Source of the DNA: Azospirillum ramasamyi
Lineage (GTDB): Bacteria > Pseudomonadota > Alphaproteobacteria > Azospirillales > Azospirillaceae
Length of the DNA stretch: 64,000 nt
Direction: 5' to 3'
Assembly: GCF_003233655.1 (NCBI RefSeq)
Contig: NZ_CP029829.1
Location: 215,001-279,000, forward strand
Each line of letters begins with the position of its first letter. The stretch's first letter is position 1. Made by a program: the position numbers and the translations under genes. This document shows positions 34,434 through 43,045 of the stretch, one piece after another. The notes beneath the pieces were generated by a model, which did no database searches, was not told the origin of the DNA, and worked only from the letters and a program-made list of their open reading frames with translations.

Positions 34434-35750
34434 ATGGCAAGCGAAACGCACGGCAACGCCTATCCCATCCTGCCCGACGGCGAGGAGGGCTTCACCGTCG
34501 AGGCGGCGCGGATGAAGTTCGGCCCCGGCATGCTGGCCGAGCTGGGCGGCGACGCGGTGTCGCTCGGCATGACGCGGGTGGCGCTGTTCACCGATCCGCG
34601 CGTCGCCGCGACGGCGCCCTTCGCCATGGCGCTCGACTCGCTGAAGCGGGCCGGCATGGATCCGGTGGTCTACGACCGCTGCCGGGTGGAGCCGACCAGC
34701 GCCTCCTTCCTAGACGCCGCCGATTTCGCGCGGGACGGCGGCTTCGACGGCTATGTCTCCATCGGCGGCGGATCGGTGATCGACACCGCCAAGGCGGCGA
34801 ACCTCTACGCCACCCATCCGGCCGATTTTCTCGCCTACGTCAACAAGCCGCTGGGGGAGGGCATCCCGGTCCCCGGCCCGGTCAAGCCGCACATCGCCTG
34901 CCCGACCACCTGCGGCACCGGCAGCGAAACCACCGGCGTCGCCATCTTCGACCATGTGGAAAAGCAGGTGAAGACCGGCATCTCGTCGCGCTTCCTGCGG
35001 CCGAGCCTTGCCGTCGTCGATCCCCGCACCATCGACAGCCTGCCGCCCGGCGCCATCGCCGCCACCGGCTTCGACGTGCTGACCCATGCCATCGAGAGCC
35101 ACACCGCGCGGCCCTTCCGCTCGCGCCCGCGCCCCGAGCAGCCGACGGCGCGTCCGCCCTACCAGGGCGCCAACCCGTGGTCGGACATCGGCAGCCTCCA
35201 GGCGATCCGGCTGGGCGGGCAATGGCTGGAACAGGCGGTCAACGACCCGGATTGCGCGGAGGCGCGCGACGCCCTGATGTTCGCGGCGACGCTGGCCGGT
35301 CTGGCCTTCGGCAATGCCGGCGTCCACATCCCGCACGCCATGTCCTATTCGGTGGCGGGGATGAACCACAGCTTCACCGCGACGGGCTACGAGACGGTGG
35401 ACCCGATGGTGCCGCACGGCATCTCCGTGGTGCTGAACGCCCCCGCCGCCTTCCGCTTCACCGGCCCGGCGGCGCCCGAGGCCCATCTGCGCGCCGCCGA
35501 GGCGCTGGGGGCGGACGTGCGCGGCGCCTCGCCGGAGGATGGCGGCGAGTTGCTGGCGACCCGGCTGATCTCGATGATGCGCGCCACCGGCCTGCCCAAC
35601 GGCCTGTCGGCGCTTGGCTACGGCGAGGCCGACATTCCGGGTCTGGTCAGGGGAGCCGCCGCCCAGCAACGCCTGCTGACCATCGCCCCGCGCCCGGTGT
35701 CGGAGGACGACCTGCGCGGGCTCTATGCGGATGCGATGCGCTACTGGTGA
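34434..35750 (+). CDS. Iron-containing alcohol dehydrogenase, hydroxyacid-oxoacid transhydrogenase type
   Basis: 438 residues. Nucleotide motif GGGSVIDTAKAANLY, metal-binding histidines in FDVLTHAIESH and HIPHAMSY, and the later GMNHSF. The segment YQGANPWSDIGSLQAIRL and the stretch VPHGISVVLNAPAAFRFT resemble mammalian ADHFE1, which oxidises 4-hydroxybutyrate to succinic semialdehyde while reducing 2-oxoglutarate. GGAGGAGC precedes the ATG. Substrate assignment is by resemblance; a role in GABA or 4-hydroxybutyrate breakdown would fit the gad genes elsewhere in the window but is speculative. Confidence 0.85.
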   Translation: MASETHGNAYPILPDGEEGFTVEAARMKFGPGMLAELGGDAVSLGMTRVALFTDPRVAATAPFAMALDSLKRAGMDPVVYDRCRVEPTSASFLDAADFARDGGFDGYVSIGGGSVIDTAKAANLYATHPADFLAYVNKPLGEGIPVPGPVKPHIACPTTCGTGSETTGVAIFDHVEKQVKTGISSRFLRPSLAVVDPRTIDSLPPGAIAATGFDVLTHAIESHTARPFRSRPRPEQPTARPPYQGANPWSDIGSLQAIRLGGQWLEQAVNDPDCAEARDALMFAATLAGLAFGNAGVHIPHAMSYSVAGMNHSFTATGYETVDPMVPHGISVVLNAPAAFRFTGPAAPEAHLRAAEALGADVRGASPEDGGELLATRLISMMRATGLPNGLSALGYGEADIPGLVRGAAAQQRLLTIAPRPVSEDDLRGLYADAMRYW

Positions 35751-36172
35751 GGAACCGGGGCCGCGCCGCTTTCGAGCTTGGCGAAGGCGGCGCGGGCGAT
35801 GGCGAGGCTATCGGTCGCAACGGTGATGCAATAGGGGGGCGCGCTCCGGGGGGCGTGATGGCCGCTGCGCCGAAGGGGCGCCGAATGGAGAATGGAAATA
35901 ATCGAACCGCATGATACGTTTCATGCACCCCTGTCCGGTTCGCCAATCAAGTTGCTCAGAAACCCGCCGGGAGAGGGTGTTTCCAGACTGTTGCCGATAT
36001 GGCCGCCAAAGGGATAAACACGCCGCGCGCATTTGTCCGCGCCCCGTTTTCTTCCCAGCCGTGAAAATCGATTAGTCAAATTCCCCATTAGCTCGCAATT
36101 TCCCTAGTTTTATTTTAACCGGCTCTACGCCGCGGCGACACCCTCGTCGGCTAGGGAAGGGGACGGAAGACG
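35751..36172. other. Intergenic region before the FUSC gene
   Basis: About 420 bp. The first half is GC-rich with no credible gene; 36061-36120 is AT-rich (TCAAATTCCCCATTAG, TTTTATTTTAACC) and is a likely promoter region for the following gene. No clear operator was identified. Confidence 0.55.
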
Positions 36173-37240
36173 ATGTCGCAGTGGCTTTCCCGAAATCGCT
36201 CCAAGCTGGAGCATGCCTTGCGGATGACGGTGGCGTGCTTGGCGGCCTACGCCTGCGCGGAGGCGCTGGGGCTGCCGGAGGCATTCTGGGCCACCATAAC
36301 GGCATTGATGGTGATGCAGAGCAACGTCGGCGGGACGCTCAAGGCGGCGCTGGAACGCTTCATCGGCTCGCTGCTCGGCGCTTTGTACGGCAGTGCCATC
36401 GTCCATTTCATTCCGCATTCCGACGAATGGACGAGGGCGGGCGCACTGATCCTGGCCGTCGCCCCACTCTCCTATCTGGCCGCCATCAACGCCGGCTTCC
36501 GCATCGCGCCGATGACCGCCATCATCGTGCTGCTCGGCAACATCGGCGCGTCCCTGGGTCCACTTGGCTTCGCGGAGCGGCGGGTGCTGGAGGTCGGGCT
36601 CGGCTGCACCGTCGGCCTGCTGGTCTCGATGCTGGTGGTGCCGGTCCGTGCGGCGCGCTCGGTTCTGGAAACGGCGAGCAAGGTGACGCGGCTTCTTGCC
36701 GAACAGTTGGAAACACTGGCGGATTCCGACGACATACCGCAAGAACGGCTGAGCGCGCTGGTCACGCAAACGCTCCAAGGCCTGCACGGCTTGGAAACCA
36801 GTGTGGGTGAGGCGGCGCGCGAGCGTCGCAGCCGCCTCACCGATCTGCCCGATCCGGAACCGCTGCTGTGGACGCTGATGCGGCTGCGGCATGACGTTGC
36901 ATCGATCAGGCAGGACGTTGGAAAGCCGGGACAGGAAGCCTTCGAAGATCTGGCGGCGAAGGAGTGGAGATCGGTCGCGAGGACCGCCGCCGCGCATCTG
37001 AGGGCGCTCGCCGACTCCCTGGAGAACAGACAGCCGCCCGAGGAGCAGTCCGAGGCCATGATCCAGGCCATCGGCGCCTATCACGCTGCCATAGACGCAA
37101 TGAAACGATCGACACAGACCCAGAACCTTACGACCGAAAATCTCTGGTGGCTGGCGGGCACCGGCTTTGCCCTTGAGCAGTTGCACCGCGACATCAACGA
37201 CCTTTCCGACCGGGTCAGGGGCTTCTCCAAGGCGCGGTGA
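36173..37240 (+). CDS. FUSC/aromatic-acid-exporter-like membrane protein
   Basis: 355 residues after a GGAAGGGGACGGAAG leader. Residues 10-165 hold about six hydrophobic segments, with the family-typical RMTVACLAAYACAEALGLPEAFWATITALMVMQ start. The C-terminal half is a soluble helical domain rich in Glu, Arg and Leu. Such half-size FUSC proteins resemble the YeeA/AaeB exporters. It is convergent with the nickel-transporter ATPase gene, 55 bp apart. Substrate unknown. Confidence 0.8.
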   Translation: MSQWLSRNRSKLEHALRMTVACLAAYACAEALGLPEAFWATITALMVMQSNVGGTLKAALERFIGSLLGALYGSAIVHFIPHSDEWTRAGALILAVAPLSYLAAINAGFRIAPMTAIIVLLGNIGASLGPLGFAERRVLEVGLGCTVGLLVSMLVVPVRAARSVLETASKVTRLLAEQLETLADSDDIPQERLSALVTQTLQGLHGLETSVGEAARERRSRLTDLPDPEPLLWTLMRLRHDVASIRQDVGKPGQEAFEDLAAKEWRSVARTAAAHLRALADSLENRQPPEEQSEAMIQAIGAYHAAIDAMKRSTQTQNLTTENLWWLAGTGFALEQLHRDINDLSDRVRGFSKAR

Positions 37241-37295
37241 GCTGGGGCGTCCCGATTCCCATGCGCCCGAACAGCCGCCGTCATCACAGCCGCTT

Positions 37296-37985
37296 TCATC
37301 GTCGCGCCATGGCCGGAGTAAGCGTTTTGCCGTCGTCGACCAGGGCGCCATTCTCCATGCGCACCCGGCGGGTCGCCAAGCGCTTCAGGAAGCCGTCGTC
37401 GTGCGAGATGATCACCATGGCCTGAGGCAGCGCCTGGAGGATGTCGGTCAACCGCTCCTCCGTCGCGTGATCGAGCGCATTGGTCGGCTCATCGAGCAGC
37501 AGGACATCGGGCCGCATGGCCAGGACCGTCGCCAGGGCGACCAGCCGCTTCTGGCCGCCGGACAGCTTGTGCGTCACGCGGTCGCCGAAGCCGGCGAGAC
37601 CGAGAAGGGCCAGCGTTTCCTGCGCGATCTCGCGCGCTTCGGCGGAGGTCTTGCCAAGGTTGAGCGGCCCGAAGGACACGTCCTCCAGCACCGTCGGACA
37701 GAAAAGCTGGTCGTCGGCGTCCTGGAACAGCAGCCCGGCGCGGGCGCGCACCTCGTGAAAGTCCTTTTCGGTTCGCCGCGACCGTCCGAAAGCCTCGACG
37801 ATGCCCGCCGAGGGGCGGCGGAGGCCGACCATGATAAGGAACAGCGTCGTCTTGCCGGAACCGTTCGGGCCGACCAGGGCCACCCGTTCACCGGCGAACA
37901 ACTCGAATCCGGCGTCGCGCAGCACCGGCCGCTCCGCGTCATACGCGAAGCCGATTCCCTCCAGCCGGAAGAGCGGCGCGCTCAC
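37296..37985 (-). CDS. nikO: ECF nickel/cobalt transporter ATPase (CbiO/NikO)
   Basis: 229 residues with Walker A GPNGSGKTT, Q-loop LFQDADDQLF, signature LSGGQKRL, Walker B VLLLDEP and H-loop IISHD. It powers metal uptake as the A component of an energy-coupling-factor transporter. Its start overlaps the nikQ stop by 4 bp (ATGA). Last gene of nikKMLQO. Nickel rather than cobalt is inferred from the adjacent nikR and urease genes. Confidence 0.93.
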   Translation of the reverse strand: MSAPLFRLEGIGFAYDAERPVLRDAGFELFAGERVALVGPNGSGKTTLFLIMVGLRRPSAGIVEAFGRSRRTEKDFHEVRARAGLLFQDADDQLFCPTVLEDVSFGPLNLGKTSAEAREIAQETLALLGLAGFGDRVTHKLSGGQKRLVALATVLAMRPDVLLLDEPTNALDHATEERLTDILQALPQAMVIISHDDGFLKRLATRRVRMENGALVDDGKTLTPAMARR

Positions 37986-38803
37986 AGCCCCGCCACCGCG
38001 ATCAGCAGGACCAGCCCGGCGGTCGAGACGAGGGCGAAGACCCCGTCCTGCCGGCGGAAGGGGCCATCGTCGCGCAACGACCGCAACCGGCCGTCGAAGC
38101 CGCGGCAGCGCATGGCTTCGGTGATGCGTTCGGCGCGCTCGACCGAGCGCACCATCAGCATGCCGAACAGCCAGCCCAGGCTCCGCCAGCCATGGCGCCC
38201 GGCGGTCAGGCGAAAGGCGCGCGCCTTCATGGCGGTGCGCAGGCGCCGGTACTCCTCGCCCAGGACGTCGAGGTAGCGGATGGTGAAGAAGTAGAGGTGG
38301 ACGAACTTGTCCGGCGCGCCCAGCCGCGACAGCGCGCGGCCGAGCGTCACCGTATCCATGGTGCCGGCCAGGGCCAGAATGGCCAAGGCCACCGCATTGC
38401 CCTTCAGCAGGATGACCAATGCGCGTTCCATGCCCTCCAGGCTCACCGGCAGGCCGGCGACGGTGACCCAGGCCGGGCCGGGCACGGTGAAGGGAAGGGA
38501 GACCAGCGCCATCAGCATGAACCCGTCGAGCGCGGCCACCTTGCGCAATGTCGCAACGACGGGCAGCCGGGCCGCGGCGGCCAGCATCACCGCGAAGCCG
38601 GACGCCAGGGCTACGGCGGCCGTTCCGTCGAGGCCGACCACCACCAGCAGCGCGAAGCCGGCAAGCGCGAGCAGGCGCGATCGCGGATCGAGGGTTCCGA
38701 TCGGCCCGCCGCCTTGCGGTCCCTCGCCCGAACCGGACGTGCCGGCATGGCCGCCGCCATGGGGCGCAGAGGAAAGGTGAAGCCGCGTGGGGATCGAACT
38801 CAT
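37982..38803 (-). CDS. nikQ: ECF transporter transmembrane T component (CbiQ/NikQ)
   Basis: 273 residues. A Gly/His-rich N-terminus (about 35 residues) precedes five to six transmembrane helices. The coupling-helix signatures that contact the ATPase appear as MKARAF and MRCRGF, as expected for EcfT proteins. Overlaps nikL and nikO by 4 bp each, so translation is coupled. Inner-membrane scaffold of the nickel importer. Confidence 0.9.
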   Translation of the reverse strand: MSSIPTRLHLSSAPHGGGHAGTSGSGEGPQGGGPIGTLDPRSRLLALAGFALLVVVGLDGTAAVALASGFAVMLAAAARLPVVATLRKVAALDGFMLMALVSLPFTVPGPAWVTVAGLPVSLEGMERALVILLKGNAVALAILALAGTMDTVTLGRALSRLGAPDKFVHLYFFTIRYLDVLGEEYRRLRTAMKARAFRLTAGRHGWRSLGWLFGMLMVRSVERAERITEAMRCRGFDGRLRSLRDDGPFRRQDGVFALVSTAGLVLLIAVAGL

Positions 38804-39432
38804 CTTGCGCCCTCGCTCCCTGTGACGGGCGCGCCCGTCTTCAGCCGCTTTCTCGGACGCATGGAGAGGCCATAGGCCAGACCACCGAGCCCGACGATGT
38901 AACCGATGCCGCCCAGCACGTCATGCCACCTCACGGACTCCTCGAAGGCATCCAGTTGTTCGCGCAGCGGCCTGACCTGCCGCGCCACGCTTTGCTCGAC
39001 CAGCGCCGCCAGTTCGGCCGGCGGCTGCGCGGCCGACGGTCCGACGGCGGCCGGAACCGTTGCCGGAGCCGTCGCCGCCGGTCCGGCGGACGGCATGGAC
39101 GGCAGGGTTTCCGGCAACTCGGCGGCCTTCAGGGTGAATCCCGCTTCATGCCCATCCCCGCCATTGGCGGTGATCCGAAGATCGGCACGCTGTCCCGCCT
39201 CGAAGCGGAAGCCGCCTTCCGGGTCGGTCCGTCCTTGGAAAACCACCTTTCCGTCCGGGGCGGTGGCGGCGACGGCGGCGTCCTGCGCCCGGCCGCCGGG
39301 GCTGAAATAGACATAACCCGAGACCACCGGCCCTTCGGCCGCAGCGAACACCTTCATCTTGTGGGCCAGCGCCGGCTGGCTGAGCGCGATCATTGGCAAG
39401 GCCAGCAGGGCCGGCAACCAGGACGGCTTCAT
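38800..39432 (-). CDS. nikL: Nickel ECF transporter component NikL
   Basis: 210 residues. A signal peptide (MKPSWLPALLALPMIALSQPALA) leads to HKMKVFAAAEG, so the mature protein begins with a histidine suited to metal binding. A carboxypeptidase-regulatory-like beta domain follows (GKVVFQGRTDPEGGFRF), then a Pro/Ala linker and a C-terminal helix reading HDVLGGIGYIVGLGGLAYG. This is the NikL layout that replaces CbiN in some nickel systems. Coupled by 4-bp overlaps on both sides. Confidence 0.87.
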   Translation of the reverse strand: MKPSWLPALLALPMIALSQPALAHKMKVFAAAEGPVVSGYVYFSPGGRAQDAAVAATAPDGKVVFQGRTDPEGGFRFEAGQRADLRITANGGDGHEAGFTLKAAELPETLPSMPSAGPAATAPATVPAAVGPSAAQPPAELAALVEQSVARQVRPLREQLDAFEESVRWHDVLGGIGYIVGLGGLAYGLSMRPRKRLKTGAPVTGSEGAR

Positions 39433-40070
39433 TCGGCGGTCTCCTCGGCAAGACGAAGCGGCTTGCGGTCAAGAAGTTCGGGTTTCACGCGCAGGACCAG
39501 ACTGATCGCCGCCGCGGTGAAGAATGTTTCGATCACCATCACCGGCGCATAGGCGAAGAGGACCAGCTTGGCGGCCGGAACGAACTCCTGCCCGCTCAGC
39601 GCCAGGACCAGAGCCACCCCGACCGCCGTCAGCAGGACGCCGAGCCCGCCGGCCAGGCCCGCGGCGGCCACCGTCCAGCGGCTGTCCGGCCCGGCACGCC
39701 GCCGCACCGCATCGAACAGCAGGCCGCACAGGACCGCCGGCACCGCCATGTTCATGGCGTTGACCCCCAGCACGACCAATCCGCCGAAACCGAAGAGAAC
39801 GGCCTGGAGCAGCAGCGCCACCAGGATGGCGGGAAAGGCGGCCCAGCCCAGCGCGATCCCGGTCAGGCCGTTGAGGATCAGGTGGACGCTCGTCGGCCCG
39901 ACCGGGAAATGAACCAGCGAAGCGACGAAGAACACCGAGGAGAGCACCGCCACCTGGGGGATGCGTTCGGGCTCCATCCGCTTCAGGCCATAGGCGCAGC
40001 CCGCCACCGTCACCGTCGCGCCGACGGCCAGAACGGGAAGCGACAGCACGCCGTCCGGGATGTGGGCCAT
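39429..40070 (-). CDS. nikM: Nickel-binding S component (CbiM/NikM)
   Basis: 213 residues with about seven transmembrane helices. The N-terminus MAHIPDGVL is the conserved metal-entry motif of CbiM/NikM, whose terminal amine and histidines chelate the ion. HFPVGPTSVHLILNG supplies the further histidines. It selects and carries the metal across the inner membrane. It lies 30 bp after nikK and overlaps nikL by 4 bp. Confidence 0.93.
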   Translation of the reverse strand: MAHIPDGVLSLPVLAVGATVTVAGCAYGLKRMEPERIPQVAVLSSVFFVASLVHFPVGPTSVHLILNGLTGIALGWAAFPAILVALLLQAVLFGFGGLVVLGVNAMNMAVPAVLCGLLFDAVRRRAGPDSRWTVAAAGLAGGLGVLLTAVGVALVLALSGQEFVPAAKLVLFAYAPVMVIETFFTAAAISLVLRVKPELLDRKPLRLAEETAE

Positions 40071-40100
40071 GACGCCAACCTTCCTGCCTCTCGGCCCGGT

Positions 40101-40880
40101 CTATTTCATGTCGACGGCCTTGACCCAGATCGTCCCGCCGATTTCGAGCGGGGCCGGCTTGCCGTCGGGAGCGGCTTTCGTCGTGTCGGCCTCGCTCACA
40201 GCGTTGAACGCCCACCAGCCGGCCCGCGGCATGGCGTAGGCGAAGGTGCCCGCGCCATCGGTCTTGACGACCTGCGTGATGAAGGGATCGGCCGGCGGGT
40301 GGACGGAACCGTCGTTCTTCCACTCGATCTCGACTTCGGCATCGGGAAGCGGCTTGCCGTCCTTCATGACGACGCCGCGGAACAGGTTGCCGGTCCAGAT
40401 TCCGTAAGGGCGGGTGAGCGGCTGGATCTCGATGGGAAAGCCGACCATCGCGTCCCAGTCCTCGCCGCCGCCGAATCCGACGACGACCTTGGCGTAATGC
40501 AGGATCTGTTTGCGTTCCGCCGGTTCCCAGTACGAAGCCGGTTCGAGGAAGAACACATAGTCGCCGGGTTCCTTGACCGTGTAGGCGGAGGAATAGGCGG
40601 TTTTCCCGTCGATCGTCCGGGGGGTCAGGCTGGCCAGCAGATCGGCCTTCTCACCGTTGGCGAGGACACCGAATTGCGCCGGCTTGCCCATGTCCATGGT
40701 TGGCCCTCCCTCCATGGGATGGGTGAAGACCAGATCGAGAGCGACGGTCCGGTCCCCTTCCTCCGGCACGATATCGGTGGAGGGCAGGATTTCCTGGAAA
40801 TGGGCATCGGCGCCGCCCGCGGCGAAAGTGAACGTTGCCAGAAGGCTTGCGGCAATCCATCCCCTCGAACGATCGAGCAT
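40101..40880 (-). CDS. nikK: DUF4198 periplasmic protein NikK
   Basis: 259 residues from the ATG at 40880; the frame is open to 40922 but then would start inside the operator. The signal peptide ends near GGADA, and the mature protein begins HFQEILPSTD, an N-terminal histidine expected for metal capture. The DUF4198 beta-sandwich follows, with YVFFLEPASYWEPAERK. NikK is the extra periplasmic component of NikKMLQO systems such as Brucella's. It heads the operon and faces nikR, with a NikR-type operator 18-44 bp upstream of its start. Confidence 0.87.
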   Translation of the reverse strand: MLDRSRGWIAASLLATFTFAAGGADAHFQEILPSTDIVPEEGDRTVALDLVFTHPMEGGPTMDMGKPAQFGVLANGEKADLLASLTPRTIDGKTAYSSAYTVKEPGDYVFFLEPASYWEPAERKQILHYAKVVVGFGGGEDWDAMVGFPIEIQPLTRPYGIWTGNLFRGVVMKDGKPLPDAEVEIEWKNDGSVHPPADPFITQVVKTDGAGTFAYAMPRAGWWAFNAVSEADTTKAAPDGKPAPLEIGGTIWVKAVDMK

Positions 40881-40897
40881 GTCCGCCCCCGTGCTCA

Positions 40898-40924
40898 GTA
40901 TGAGAAAATAATAATTTGTCACAC
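40898..40924 (-). promoter_or_regulatory. Candidate NikR operator overlapping the nikK promoter
   Basis: GTATGA-N15-TCACAC on the plus strand (GTGTGA-N15-TCATAC toward nikK) closely resembles the E. coli NikR site GTATGA-N16-TCATAC, with a spacer one base shorter. The AT-rich spacer could include a minus-strand -10 (TTATTAT, about 40909-40915), and TTGAAC at 40939-40934 is a plausible -35. Binding here would block nikK transcription. The wider 40881-41217 gap is the shared nikK-nikR control region and has no other gene. Confidence 0.6.
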
Positions 40925-41217
40925 CGCACGGAAGTTCAAGTTATTTGCAAAGGTTGCCCGCAACAAAAAAGGCTAGAGGCTGTCATAAGAAATTAATTAT
41001 AGCAAAAGAAGCCGCGTATTTTCGATCATATGTGCTTCAGGGATAAGGCTTGTTTTGATAGACGGCATTGATCGTACCCGAAGCGCTGCCCTGACCATTT
41101 TGCCGGATACTGCCGATTCCACGGAAATTCGGGATGGTGCGAATGACATCGGGCGTGTCCGGGCTTGGCGGCCGGAGTAGGATGGGACGATCTGACCCTA
41201 CCCGGCGGGCGGCGCAC

Positions 41218-41721
41218 ATGGAACGGATCACGGTTTCCCTCGATGATGACCTGCTCAATCAATTCGACGGCTTCATCCGTCGAAAGGGCTACACGAACCG
41301 TTCCGAGGCGGTTCGCGACATCCTGCGCGATCTCCTGCAGGAGGATCGCCTGTCCACCGACGAGGCGCCGCACTGCGTCGCCAGCATGAGCTACGTCTAC
41401 AATCACCATGAACGGGAATTGTCCCGGCGCCTTGCCAACATCCAGCACGCGCACCACGACCTGTTCCGCGCGACCGTCCACGTTCACCTCGACCACGAAA
41501 ATTGCCTGGAGGTGTCACTGCTCGAAGGGCCGACCAGGGTGGTGCGTGACGTCGCCGATGCCATTGCCGCCGAAACCGGCGTCAGGCACAGCCAGGTCAA
41601 GCTCATTCCGGTGGAGGTGACGGTCATGGCCGGCATCCATGGAGCCGGCGGCCTCCGTCATGGTCATCACGATCACCCTGTGACCGACCGTCCGCATGTC
41701 CACACCAAACCGAGTTCCTGA
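41218..41721 (+). CDS. nikR: Nickel-responsive regulator NikR
   Basis: 167 residues from the ATG at 41218; the open frame to 41134 lacks NikR similarity. Residues 1-45 are the ribbon-helix-helix DNA-binding domain (MERITVSLDDDLLNQFDGFI). The ACT-like domain carries the square-planar nickel ligands at H77, H88, H90 and C96, equivalent to E. coli H76, H87, H89 and C95. An extra C-terminal His-rich tail (GLRHGHHDHP, HVHTKP) goes beyond the 133-residue E. coli protein and may bind metal. It represses nickel uptake when nickel is sufficient; divergent from nikKMLQO. Confidence 0.95.
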   Translation: MERITVSLDDDLLNQFDGFIRRKGYTNRSEAVRDILRDLLQEDRLSTDEAPHCVASMSYVYNHHERELSRRLANIQHAHHDLFRATVHVHLDHENCLEVSLLEGPTRVVRDVADAIAAETGVRHSQVKLIPVEVTVMAGIHGAGGLRHGHHDHPVTDRPHVHTKPSS

Positions 41722-41785
41722 AATGGGCTTGCGCTCCGCCTTGCGGCGGGCACCGGTTCCGGGCCGGTCCGCCGCGAAGACGGCC

Positions 41786-43021
41786 TCAGGTCAGATGGAA
41801 TATCCAGCCGGCGGCGAGCAGCAGGCACAGGATCGATGTCGGCACGCCCGCCTTGGCGAATTCGGCGAAGTCGATTGTGATCCCGCGCCGGCTCCCCTCC
41901 TCGGTGACGATGATGCCGGCGAGGCTGCCGAAGAGCACGGCGTTCGACGAGAAGTTCGTTCCCAGCACTAAGGCGGCGCCGAGCGCGTCGGGGTGGGTGG
42001 CGCCCTTCAGGAACGGGGTCACCAGCATCACTGCGGGATTGTTTCCGACGATGTTGGACAGCACCGCCATGACGAGGAGCAAGGACATGGGGTTCTGCAG
42101 ATCGAACCCGGCTGTGCTCAAATGCGTGATCAGGCGCTGCGGCAGGTCGGTGGCGACGAACGCCGCGTTGACGATGAACAGACCGAAGAGCAGGACCAGG
42201 AGGTTGCCGTCGACCTTGCCGAGCAGCCGTTCGGAATCGACGCGGCGGCTGATGAGCAGGACGCTGGCGCCGCAAAGCGCGATCAGCATGTGAGGCCAGT
42301 CCGTCGCCACGAAGGCGACGATCACGGCGGCGGTGACGATGGCCGCCTTCGCCGTCTCACCGCGATCGAGCGCGACCGGCGCGTCGTTGTCGGCCTTCGG
42401 GGCGGCCTTCGGGGCGGCGAGCGCCCAGCGGCGGCGATAGAGCACGGTCACCACCAGCCAGATGATCGGCAGGCCGACGAGCGCCGGAAGCGCGGCCATG
42501 GCCATGAAGCCGGTGAAGGAGAAACCCAGCGTCTCGGCGGTGATCATGTTCTGCGGACTTCCGATGAGCGTCGCCGACGATCCGACATTGACCGCGAAGC
42601 AGAAGCCCAGCAGGAACGGGACGGGATTGAGCCGCCGCGCGACGCAGATCCCGGCAAGGACCGGCGTCATCGCGGCCGCCACCACATCCTTGGTGAGCAG
42701 CGCAGACATCACGGCCGCCACCGCGATCAGGATGGCGAGCAGCGCCTGTGGCCCGACCCGCGCGGCGCCGGCGGCCCGAGCCACCCAGCCATAGAATCCG
42801 GCGACGGCGAAGGACGAGGCGATCACCATGAGGCCGAACAGCAGGCCGATCGTTCTGTAGTCGATCGCCTGCCACGCCGCCGCCGGGGTGATCCGGCCCA
42901 GCACGATCAGCAGCAGCGCGCCGACCAGCGCCGCGGCGGTCCGGTCGAGCAGGAAGCCCGGCAGATGGCCCAGCGCCATGGCGACATAGACGAGAAGAAA
43001 GATCGTGATGGTCAGATCCAT
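41786..43021 (-). CDS. Anion/Na+ transporter of the ArsB-NhaD/SLC13 superfamily
   Basis: 411 residues with about eleven transmembrane helices. Two repeated re-entrant motifs are visible, with NVGSSATLIGSPQNM and LSNIVGNNPAVML followed by GTNFSSNAVLFGS, the usual inverted-repeat design of the ion-transporter superfamily. The substrate (dicarboxylate, arsenite, sulfate or other) cannot be read. It is 24 bp downstream of amtB and so at the tail of the urease operon, an unusual place for this family. It is convergent with nikR. Confidence 0.8.
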   Translation of the reverse strand: MDLTITIFLLVYVAMALGHLPGFLLDRTAAALVGALLLIVLGRITPAAAWQAIDYRTIGLLFGLMVIASSFAVAGFYGWVARAAGAARVGPQALLAILIAVAAVMSALLTKDVVAAAMTPVLAGICVARRLNPVPFLLGFCFAVNVGSSATLIGSPQNMITAETLGFSFTGFMAMAALPALVGLPIIWLVVTVLYRRRWALAAPKAAPKADNDAPVALDRGETAKAAIVTAAVIVAFVATDWPHMLIALCGASVLLISRRVDSERLLGKVDGNLLVLLFGLFIVNAAFVATDLPQRLITHLSTAGFDLQNPMSLLLVMAVLSNIVGNNPAVMLVTPFLKGATHPDALGAALVLGTNFSSNAVLFGSLAGIIVTEEGSRRGITIDFAEFAKAGVPTSILCLLLAAGWIFHLT

Positions 43022-43045
43022 GGTGCGTCCTCCCCCGTACCGGGA

